5,812 bases of DNA from JAUIAI01 sp049680625 (GTDB lineage Bacteria; Pseudomonadota; Gammaproteobacteria; Burkholderiales; Burkholderiaceae_E): assembly GCA_049680625.1 (NCBI GenBank), contig JBAUID010000213.1:1-5812 (forward strand), read 5' to 3'. Below are positions 1 to 5,674 of the stretch, in pieces. Position 1 is the first letter of the stretch, and each line of letters starts with the position of its first letter. The translations under genes were made by a program, and so were the position numbers. The notes below the pieces were generated by a model. It did no database searches and was not told where the DNA came from. It saw nothing but the letters and a program-made list of their open reading frames with translations.

Positions 1-287
1 CCCAGAAAGCGAACCCCGTCAATAACCTGGCTGTTGCACTCCAACACGCTGACTGCTGAACCATGGGCGAGTTCGCGCAACTGTTCAATCGTCGATTGCA
101 GATCAGACCCATAGTATTCGTGATTACCGGCAACAAACAAAGTGGGCTGGGTGAACTGCTTAGCCCATGCGATGGCGGTGGCCGGCCTGCCGAGATCGCC
201 GGCAAGAATGACCACATCCGCATTGGAATCCGGCGCTGCCAGCGGGTGGGCGGAGAGGTGGAGGTCGGACAGGAGAAGAATCTTCAA
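1..287 (-). CDS. Calcineurin-like metallophosphoesterase, N-terminal part (runs off the left edge)
   Basis: This is the first 95 codons of a metal-dependent phosphoesterase; the rest lies beyond the left edge. Three family metal-site motifs appear in the right order and spacing: SDLHLS (Asp8, His10), AGDLGRP (Asp31, Arg34) and GNHEYYG (Asn55, His56, Glu57). The C-terminal histidine motifs would lie outside the window. No signal peptide is present, so the enzyme is probably cytoplasmic. The start is taken as TTG at 287: an in-frame TAA lies only two codons upstream, and the DxH strand begins straight after it, so no longer start is possible without a frameshift. No clear Shine-Dalgarno site precedes it. 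The substrate is unknown; family members act on nucleotides, phosphoproteins, phospholipids or nucleic acids. It is co-directional with the GntR gene across a 101-bp gap, so co-transcription is possible but not shown. Confidence 0.88.
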   Translation of the reverse strand, partial: MKILLLSDLHLSAHPLAAPDSNADVVILAGDLGRPATAIAWAKQFTQPTLFVAGNHEYYGSDLQSTIEQLRELAHGSAVSVLECNSQVIDGVRFL

Positions 288-388
288 CGGGTTTTACTGT
301 TGCCGTGGTTTGCCGCCATTCTCGCATGCTGCGTAAATTAAGACCGATGGGTAGTTAAATCCAACTGCCGCGCTGAAGGACTCTGTCA

Positions 389-1177
389 CTACGGCTTCAA
401 ATCGATATCCAAATGGATATAGTCGCCACGATAGCTAACCTCGGCCAGATAGATAATGGTTCCGTCAGGCGACCAGAAGATCCGCCGCACGTCAGCCATC
501 GGTTCACCGGGTGGGACTTCCAGAAGCTGCGCAACTTCCGCACTGGCTTTGGTAATGTGCATTTTCTGACGCGCGCGGCCAATTTGCACACTGGGTAGTG
601 ATTCGAGTACTGGCAACACAGCCTCGTTGCGAAATTTTTCTGGTGCCAGTTGAAAGATACTGTCTTCGATGTAAATCGAGATCACGCAATACTTCACCCC
701 GTCACGCGCATGAACCCGGCGCATATGAAAATACCCTGGTGCAGCATTTCCTTCGCCTTCATGCAATGTGGGCCGTGCGTTCGATTCGGCAATGTTGGTG
801 AGAACGGGCTTGTCGCCGCGATACATTGCGAACAAGTCGGTCAGCGTGGTCTCCACCCGCAACTGCTGCTGCGCTGCCGGGACATTGGTTACGATGGTTC
901 CCTTGCCGCGTTGCGACGTCAGCAGCGCTTCTTTGCTCAGCAGTTGAATCGCCTGACGAACCGTAACCCGCGATACGCCGAATTCCTGCTCCAGTTGATT
1001 GATGGTTGGGATCATTTCGCCTTGGGTCCACTGCCCGCGCACTATTCTCTGTCGAAAAACATCGGCAAGCTGCACATACAGCGGGATCGGACTAGCCCCG
1101 GCCAGCGGCCGTCCGTGAATTAAGGCATTTGATTCGGTCATTCGGGGGAACTGTGGGTTTTTCTGTGGGCTTGTCAC
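389..1177 (-). CDS. GntR-family transcriptional regulator, HutC/UTRA subfamily
   Basis: A 262-residue DNA-binding regulator, of normal length for the HutC subfamily. The N-terminal winged helix-turn-helix spans about residues 30-100. It includes PLYVQLADVFRQRI (32-45), the recognition helix in FGVSRVTVRQAIQLL (66-80) and the wing QRGKGTIV (89-96). Residues from about 110 to 258 form a UTRA effector domain, recognisable by MRRVHARDG and by the closing strands with LLEVPPGEPMADVRRIF and YLAEVSYRGDYIHLDIDL. UTRA domains usually bind small metabolites such as sugars, sugar phosphates or amino-acid derivatives, which release the repressor from DNA. The start shown is GTG at 1177; ATG at 1141 (residue 13) is an equally plausible start, since neither has a clear ribosome site and both leave the DNA-binding domain intact. 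It is divergent from the ABC importer operon, so it is probably its local regulator (inference); the ligand is unknown. Confidence 0.93.
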   Translation of the reverse strand: MTSPQKNPQFPRMTESNALIHGRPLAGASPIPLYVQLADVFRQRIVRGQWTQGEMIPTINQLEQEFGVSRVTVRQAIQLLSKEALLTSQRGKGTIVTNVPAAQQQLRVETTLTDLFAMYRGDKPVLTNIAESNARPTLHEGEGNAAPGYFHMRRVHARDGVKYCVISIYIEDSIFQLAPEKFRNEAVLPVLESLPSVQIGRARQKMHITKASAEVAQLLEVPPGEPMADVRRIFWSPDGTIIYLAEVSYRGDYIHLDIDLKP

Positions 1178-1229
1178 GGGCGGAGTGATCGTAGTACATT
1201 CGACTCCAAATCATAAAGACCTATCATTA

Positions 1230-1261
1230 GTACTTTAATACGTTTGTACTTTAATACGTTT
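1230..1261. repeat. Perfect tandem 16-bp direct repeat, probable GntR operator
   Basis: Two identical, adjacent copies of gtactttaatacgttt occupy 1230-1245 and 1246-1261. Each copy contains a partial dyad, GTA-n6-TAC, and the junction between them forms TAC-n4-GTA (1239-1248). GntR-family dimers bind short dyads of this general kind. The site lies in the middle of the divergent region, between the regulator and the genes it would control. The 16-bp period is about one and a half helical turns. That it is the regulator's binding site is an inference from position and structure. Confidence 0.6.
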
Positions 1262-1305
1262 CAGCCATTTGTCCGTGTTCTTTCTTCAATTTGCTTCGAT
1301 CAGGG

Positions 1306-1315
1306 CCGAATTCGG
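1306..1315. promoter_or_regulatory. 10-bp perfect palindrome in the importer leader
   Basis: The sequence ccgaattcgg is a perfect inverted repeat 15 bp upstream of the ribosome binding site of the solute-binding protein gene. It could be a second protein-binding site. As RNA it would only form a short stem. A 10-bp palindrome can arise by chance, so this is weak. Confidence 0.25.
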
Positions 1316-1330
1316 ACAACCCACACTAAC

Positions 1331-1335
1331 GGAGG
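1331..1335 (+). promoter_or_regulatory. Strong Shine-Dalgarno site of the solute-binding protein gene
   Basis: GGAGG stands 6 bases before the ATG at 1342. It is the only strong ribosome binding site in the window; the other genes have weak sites or G-rich stretches. This fits the usual need for binding protein in large excess over the membrane components. Confidence 0.85.
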
Positions 1336-1341
1336 AACATC

Positions 1342-2766
1342 ATGGCAGACGAAATAACCAATCAGGCCGGTAATCACAACAACAAACGTCGCACGATATT
1401 GAAGGGAGCTGTTGGCGCCGGTGTTGCAGTGGGTGCCCCCGGGTTGTTGATTGGCGCGGCCCATGCAGCGGGCAAACATATGGATCTGGATTCATTGCGC
1501 GGCGCGAGCATTGACTGGCAAATGGCCAAAGGCGAGAAAATCACTGTTGGTGTTATCCCGGCTGGTTACTTCAAGAATCTTGACACGGTGATGGCGGACT
1601 TCAAAACCCTGACCGGGGTGGACGCACGGCTGGAGATGATTCCCCCGGGCCAAATTCGCCAGAAGGCGGTTTTGGATTTGTCCAGTAAGACCGGCACGTA
1701 TGCGTCGCATTCGGCCGACCCGATGTACTACGAACTGTATGTTGCCAACGGCTGGATCGATCCGCTGGACCGCTATCTTGGCAACCCGAAACTCACGGAC
1801 AACAAGTGGTTTCAGTTTGAAGACATACAGCCGGGTCACCGCGGCGCAACGTCGGTTAGCGGCGTACCGTATGGCGTCCCGTTTGATGGCGAAGCGACTA
1901 TCCAGATTTACCGTAAAGATGTTTATGATGCCGCCGGTATCAAACCAGCAGACACGCTTGATGAATATGCGGCTAACGCTGCCAAAATTCATGACCCGGG
2001 CAAACGATTGTGGGGGTGCGCGCTGCGTGGATTCCGCGGTGCCGGCCAGAACATGTACATCTATCCGTCAATTTTTCGGGCGTTTGGGGGGGAGTGGTTT
2101 GATGGCAAGCGCGTAACCGTTGACACGCCGCAGGCGCTTGCAGCGCTTGAGTACTACGTCAATTTGCTGAACAACTACGCGCCGTCCGGGGTTGAGAACT
2201 GGAACTGGCCGGATATCGCCGATGCGTTTGGTCAGGGTACTGTTGGTTCGTATATCGATGCGCACGGTAGCGCAGCGGTGATTGCGAACCCCGAGAAGTC
2301 AAAAGTTGTTGGCAAAATTGGCTTTGCGCGCTGGCCAAAAGGGCCGTCTGGAAAGCGGGTGACATCAATCTGGAACTGGAGTTTCCCGATCAACGCGTCC
2401 CTCAGTGAAAAGCAAAAGCAGGCGACCTGGTTGTTCGCACAATGGGCCGGCTCGCGCGAAACCCAGATCGCAACATCTTATGCGTTTCCGGGCGCATACA
2501 AACGCACCGGCGCCAATCGAGCCTCGCTGTGGAAAGACGCGAAGTTCCTGGACATGATGGGCGGGTTTGGCGACAACTACGTCAATGCCGCCACCGAGTC
2601 ATTTGCCAACGACACCGACCCGGACTGGCGCCCACGCCTGCCGCAATGGCCGGCGGTCGGCGACACCATGGCTACGGCGATTCAGTCCGCACTGGTTGGC
2701 CAGGCCAAACCCAAAGATGCCTTGGTGGCTGCGCAAGCGAAGATCGATAAGATCGTCAAAGCGTAG
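1342..2766 (+). CDS. ABC importer solute-binding protein, Tat-exported, carbohydrate type
   Basis: A 474-residue periplasmic binding protein that captures the ligand and delivers it to the permeases encoded next. The N-terminus has a twin-arginine signal: NKRRTILKG with Arg16-Arg17, then a mildly hydrophobic Gly/Ala/Val stretch, then a likely signal peptidase I site AHA|AG after residue 42. There is no lipobox cysteine, so the mature protein of about 432 residues should be soluble. The rest has the look of the family 1 extracellular solute-binding fold: the first strand KITVGVIP (about 65-72), YELYVANGWIDPLDRYL, the hinge-region segment GVPYGVPFDGEATIQIYRKD and aromatic-rich stretches such as VENWNWPDIADAF that could line a sugar site. 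The ATG at 1342 is set by a strong GGAGG. It is the first gene of the plus-strand operon. Ligand identity cannot be read from sequence; context points to a sulfated carbohydrate or polyol (inference). Confidence 0.93.
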   Translation: MADEITNQAGNHNNKRRTILKGAVGAGVAVGAPGLLIGAAHAAGKHMDLDSLRGASIDWQMAKGEKITVGVIPAGYFKNLDTVMADFKTLTGVDARLEMIPPGQIRQKAVLDLSSKTGTYASHSADPMYYELYVANGWIDPLDRYLGNPKLTDNKWFQFEDIQPGHRGATSVSGVPYGVPFDGEATIQIYRKDVYDAAGIKPADTLDEYAANAAKIHDPGKRLWGCALRGFRGAGQNMYIYPSIFRAFGGEWFDGKRVTVDTPQALAALEYYVNLLNNYAPSGVENWNWPDIADAFGQGTVGSYIDAHGSAAVIANPEKSKVVGKIGFARWPKGPSGKRVTSIWNWSFPINASLSEKQKQATWLFAQWAGSRETQIATSYAFPGAYKRTGANRASLWKDAKFLDMMGGFGDNYVNAATESFANDTDPDWRPRLPQWPAVGDTMATAIQSALVGQAKPKDALVAAQAKIDKIVKA

Positions 2767-2782
2767 TTGAGCCGGTCAGAAC

Positions 2783-3688
2783 GTGGCGTCCCAGGCCTCG
2801 GGTAGTGGCACGCTGGCGGCCAGCGAGCAGCGTTTTGCAACGCTGCTCACGGCGCCAGCGGTGTTTGTGTTGCTGCTCACAACAACCGCGCCGCTGATCT
2901 ATCTGATTTGGAATTCATTCCATCAGATCATCTTGGCGATGCCGTATCTGGATGGCTTTGTCGGCCTGCAAAACTATCGGGAGATGTGGGTTGATTCGCG
3001 CTACTGGCATGCCATTAGCCTGACGGGTATCTATACCGGCTCAACCGTTTTTCTGCAGATTGCTATTGGTTTGGGTCTGGCCCTTCTGGTCATGCAGATT
3101 CCACGTGCTCAGTGGTTGTTTCGGATCATCGCCATTCTGCCGATTGTGCTGGCACCGGTAGTTGTTGGTTTGTTCTGGCGCACCCTGATGCTGGCGCCTA
3201 ACTTCGGCATGGTTGATTTTTTTGTGCAACGGCTGGGCTTTGAGCAAGTGAACTGGCTGGGGTCGCCGGTGCCAGCGTTGATTTCCGTCATTGCCATTCA
3301 CACCTGGCAGTGGACGCCGTTTTCGTTTCTGGTTTTTCTGGCCAGTCTGGCGTCGCTGCCACCCGATGTTTACGAGGCGGCAAGAATTGACAGAGCATCG
3401 GCCTGGCAGCGTTTTGTTCACATCACGCTGCCATTATTGCGACCGGCCATCGTGATTGTCATTATTATGCGGGCAATGATTTCGCTGGCGGCGTTTGCGG
3501 CCATTTTTGCCGCCACGGGTGGCGGGCCGGGCACCGCAACCGAAATTCTGAATCTGTATGCATACAAAACATCGTTTGTAGAACTCAACTTTGGCTATGG
3601 GTCGGCGCTGGCAGTCTCATTACTGGTGGTCACCATGGTGGTATCTGGTGTGTTGTTTGCGTTACGTACCGAACGCCGGGGTGTTTGA
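2783..3688 (+). CDS. ABC importer permease, MalF/UgpA type
   Basis: A 301-residue inner-membrane subunit forming half of the translocation channel. About six hydrophobic segments are visible, near residues 19-43, 80-104, 111-132, 164-187, 220-243 and 272-295. The cytoplasmic EAA coupling loop that docks on the ATPase is at residues 198-217 (EAARIDRASAWQRF...LP); the glycine usual at the seventh position is Arg204. The short N-terminus, about 20 residues before the first membrane segment, is typical of this carbohydrate group rather than of the long enterobacterial MalF. The start is GTG at 2783: an in-frame TGA at 2768-2770 leaves no earlier start, and later ones would cut into the first membrane segment. 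It begins 16 bp after the binding-protein stop and has only a weak ribosome site, so translation may be coupled. A strong hairpin (2825-2848) lies inside its first codons. Confidence 0.93.
   Translation: MASQASGSGTLAASEQRFATLLTAPAVFVLLLTTTAPLIYLIWNSFHQIILAMPYLDGFVGLQNYREMWVDSRYWHAISLTGIYTGSTVFLQIAIGLGLALLVMQIPRAQWLFRIIAILPIVLAPVVVGLFWRTLMLAPNFGMVDFFVQRLGFEQVNWLGSPVPALISVIAIHTWQWTPFSFLVFLASLASLPPDVYEAARIDRASAWQRFVHITLPLLRPAIVIVIIMRAMISLAAFAAIFAATGGGPGTATEILNLYAYKTSFVELNFGYGSALAVSLLVVTMVVSGVLFALRTERRGV
2825..2848 (+). other. Perfect 10-bp stem-loop at the binding-protein/permease junction
   Basis: The arms gagcagcgtt (2825-2834) and aacgctgctc (2839-2848) are perfectly complementary around a 4-nt loop ttgc. 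The hairpin starts 58 bp after the binding-protein stop codon and 42 bp into the permease gene. No T-tract follows, so it is not an intrinsic terminator. Stem-loops just downstream of binding-protein genes often protect the upstream message from 3' exonucleases. That role here is an inference, and the sequence also simply encodes EQRFATLL. Confidence 0.5.
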
Positions 3689-3691
3689 CTC

Positions 3692-4558
3692 ATGGCACTG
3701 GAAAAACCAATGAACCACCTGCTCGCGGCTCGCCGGAGAAACCTCGCTCTCATGGTTCTGGCCAGTGTGCTACTTCTGGTTTGGGTTTTCCCGTTGATCT
3801 GGGCAGTGGTGGTTTCATTCAAGTCGGAAAGCGAAGTGCTGGCCTATCCGCCCAGCCTGATTTTCGAACCCATAGGTAAAAATTACCGTGACGCGATTGT
3901 TGGTGATTTCTCGATCACCGACAGCCTGTGGACCAGTTTTATTGTCGCGACCGGTACCACCGTACTAACCATTATCCTGGCCGTACCGGCCGCGTATGCG
4001 TTCGCCCGCCTGAAGTTGCCGTTCAAACGCAGTCTGGGCTTCTATACACTGGCCACTCAGATGGTGCCTCCGGTTGGTCTTGTCATTCCGTATTTTCTAA
4101 TTCTGAATAAAGTGGGTTGGCTCGATACTTACCAGGGGATGATCACGGTATATCTGACCTTCTCATTGCCATTTGCGATCTGGCTGCTGGTGTCATACAT
4201 GGAAGACATTCCCTATGAAATGGAAGAAGCCGCATTGCTTGACAAAGCCTCGCGCCTAAAAACGCTGTGGTACGTGATCCTGCCGCAGGTCCGTGGCGGG
4301 ATTGCGGTAACCGTCATTTTCGTTTTCCTAAATGCCTGGAATGAGTTTTTGTTTGCTGTTCAGTTGGGTGGTAATGTGGTTCGTCCTGTTACGGTTGCGA
4401 TGTACAACTTTGTTTCGGTTGAGCAAACCTTGTGGGCCAAGCTGGCGGCGGCCGCTTTGTTGGCGATGTTGCCGGTGGTCGTGATTGGCATCCTGGCCCA
4501 GAAGCAGATCGTGAAAGGGCTCACGGTTGGCGCGGTCAAAGGCGGGGGGCGGCGATGA
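3692..4558 (+). CDS. ABC importer permease, MalG/UgpE type
   Basis: A 288-residue inner-membrane subunit that pairs with the preceding permease. Hydrophobic segments lie near residues 18-41, 80-105, 115-138, 148-170, 203-225 and 250-270. The EAA coupling loop is at 179-198 (EAALLDKASRLKTLWYVILP), with Lys185 where glycine is usual. NAWNEFLFA (214-222) and the C-terminal KGLTVGAVKG (275-284) are characteristic of the MalG-like half of carbohydrate importers. The ATG at 3692 is 3 bp after the previous stop, with a weak GGGGTG upstream at 3678-3683; ATG at 3710 (residue 7) is an alternative. Its stop overlaps the start of the ATPase gene (ATGA), which indicates tight translational coupling within one operon. 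Confidence 0.94.
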   Translation: MALEKPMNHLLAARRRNLALMVLASVLLLVWVFPLIWAVVVSFKSESEVLAYPPSLIFEPIGKNYRDAIVGDFSITDSLWTSFIVATGTTVLTIILAVPAAYAFARLKLPFKRSLGFYTLATQMVPPVGLVIPYFLILNKVGWLDTYQGMITVYLTFSLPFAIWLLVSYMEDIPYEMEEAALLDKASRLKTLWYVILPQVRGGIAVTVIFVFLNAWNEFLFAVQLGGNVVRPVTVAMYNFVSVEQTLWAKLAAAALLAMLPVVVIGILAQKQIVKGLTVGAVKGGGRR

Positions 4559-5646
4559 CTGACAATCAGCGCCAGGGTGGCGAAGTAGTGCTCACGCAAA
4601 TGAGAAAATCGTTTGGCAATTTTGAGGCGTTAAAAGGTATTGACCTCAAAATTGAACCCAGGGAGTTTTTTGCGTTGTTGGGGCCATCGGGTTCAGGCAA
4701 AACAACTACCCTGCGAATGATTGCCGGCTTAGATACACCCGATAGTGGCACCGTCGTTGTTGACGGCGTGGATATGACCCATGCGCCACCGGGCGAGCGC
4801 GACGTGGCCATGGTGTTTCAAAATTATGCGTTGTATCCGCACATGACTGTGCGGCAAAACGTCGGTTTTCCGCTCAAAATGGACGGCGTACCGCGCGCAA
4901 GCATCGAAGCGCAAGTGGCTGAGGCCGCCGAACGCGTCAAGATCGCCCACTTGTTGCATCGTCGCCCTGGCGAGCTCAGTGGCGGGCAGCAGCAGCGGGT
5001 CGCTCTGGCCCGTGCAATCGTTCGCAAACCAAAACTGTTCTTACTCGACGAACCGCTTTCCAATTTAGATGCGCAGTTGCGACTCGAAACGCGGGTTGAG
5101 CTTAAAAATCTGCAGCGAAATCTGAACGTGACGGCGATCTACGTCACCCACGATCAGGAAGAAGCGATGACGCTTGCCGATCGGATGGCCGTCTTTATGG
5201 ACGGGAAAATTGTGCAAATCGGCACACCCAGCCAGGTGTTCAACCGGCCGGAATCGGTGCAGGTGGCGTCTTTTATCGGTAGTCCGCCCATGAACCTTTT
5301 TGACGGTCAGCTCAATGGCAGTCAACTGGATGTTCACGGCATTACACTGCAGCTCGCCAGCCGTGTCGGACCATCGCGCCCAGTCACCGTTGGGGTGCGT
5401 CCCGGTGATTTACGGATTGAACACGGCGGTATGTCGACAACCTTGTACCTGGCTGAGAACCTGGGTGAAAGCTGGTTGCTGAACCTGCATTTGCACCACA
5501 AGTTGATCAAACTACGATGCGCTCAAATGCCGCCACAGTTGGATGCGAGCACTGCCGGCTCGGTTGTGCCGGTTTCATTTGATGCCAGCGCCGTCCACTT
5601 GTTTGATCCGCAGACCGGTCTGCGGTTGGCCGAAACGACGCCCTGA
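4555..5646 (+). CDS. ABC importer ATPase, MalK/UgpC type
   Basis: A 363-residue cytoplasmic ATPase that powers the importer. All catalytic motifs are intact: Walker A GPSGSGKT (43-50), Q-loop VFQNYALYPHM with Gln89, signature LSGGQQQRVALARA (141-154), Walker B LFLLDEP (161-167), D-loop SNLD (169-172) and switch His199 in VTHDQ. After about residue 235 there is a C-terminal OB/TOBE-type domain with the typical pieces FIGSPPMNLFDG, VTVGVRPGDLRI and FDPQTGLRL, as in MalK, UgpC and sugar-alcohol transporter ATPases. The start is ATG at 4555, overlapping the permease stop by 4 bp with a G-rich stretch (4541-4549) just upstream. The reading frame is open further 5' to 4432, but that part overlaps the permease gene and is not expected to be translated. 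One ATPase gene for two permeases implies a homodimer. Full length for the family. Confidence 0.96.
   Translation: MTDNQRQGGEVVLTQMRKSFGNFEALKGIDLKIEPREFFALLGPSGSGKTTTLRMIAGLDTPDSGTVVVDGVDMTHAPPGERDVAMVFQNYALYPHMTVRQNVGFPLKMDGVPRASIEAQVAEAAERVKIAHLLHRRPGELSGGQQQRVALARAIVRKPKLFLLDEPLSNLDAQLRLETRVELKNLQRNLNVTAIYVTHDQEEAMTLADRMAVFMDGKIVQIGTPSQVFNRPESVQVASFIGSPPMNLFDGQLNGSQLDVHGITLQLASRVGPSRPVTVGVRPGDLRIEHGGMSTTLYLAENLGESWLLNLHLHHKLIKLRCAQMPPQLDASTAGSVVPVSFDASAVHLFDPQTGLRLAETTP
5608..5625. promoter_or_regulatory. 18-bp perfect palindrome near the end of the ATPase gene
   Basis: The sequence ccgcagaccggtctgcgg is fully self-complementary. It ends 21 bp before the end of the ATPase stop codon and 49 bp before the sulfatase start. 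As RNA it can fold into a 7-bp GC-rich stem with a CCGG loop. No T-run follows, so it is unlikely to be a terminator. It could be a protein-binding dyad or an intercistronic RNA structure, or simply a result of encoding the family-typical FDPQTGLRL segment. Confidence 0.35.
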
Positions 5647-5674
5647 TTTCACAAAATACTGGACTCAATTCACA

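Larger units (their letters stand above)
1178..1341. promoter_or_regulatory. Divergent promoter region between the regulator and the importer operon
   Basis: This 164-bp gap separates two genes read in opposite directions, so it should carry both promoters. It is AT-richer than the flanking genes between about 1203 and 1262. Weak -10 candidates are TTTAAT at 1234-1239 and again at 1250-1255 for the plus strand, and TATGAT at 1215-1210 for the minus strand. Matching -35 boxes are poor (about 3 of 6), so no promoter is assigned precisely. The candidate hexamers overlap or adjoin the tandem repeat, which would suit a repressor that blocks polymerase in both directions. Confidence 0.6.

Noticed and set aside
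63..341. 92-codon plus-strand frame at the left edge
   Set aside because: The opposite strand encodes phosphoesterase metal-site motifs in order; the plus-strand product is featureless.
288..388. Possible terminator between the GntR gene and the phosphoesterase gene
   Set aside because: No GC-rich stem followed by a T-run (reading the minus strand) could be found; only short imperfect pairings.
650..1123. 157-codon open frame on the plus strand opposite the GntR gene
   Set aside because: It is antisense to a gene with a clear winged-helix and UTRA protein; its translation has no recognisable motif and looks like a shadow frame.
1492..1992. 166-codon minus-strand frame inside the solute-binding protein gene
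   Set aside because: Fully inside a well-supported gene and without family motifs.
2084..2096. Run of seven G residues in the binding-protein gene as a possible slippage site
   Set aside because: The reading frame continues intact on both sides and the protein is full length; no sign of programmed frameshifting.
2737..2757. Repeated gataagatcg-like pattern at the end of the binding-protein gene
   Set aside because: Explained by the KIDKIVK amino-acid sequence; no exact long repeat.
3555..3566. 12-bp palindrome tgtatgcataca inside the first permease gene
   Set aside because: Short, AT-rich, in mid-gene and far from any start; chance is sufficient.
4432..4554. Upstream extension of the ATPase reading frame
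   Set aside because: It would overlap the permease gene by over 120 bp and add low-complexity Gly/Arg residues before the normal ATPase N-terminus; the ATG at 4555 with stop-start overlap is far better.
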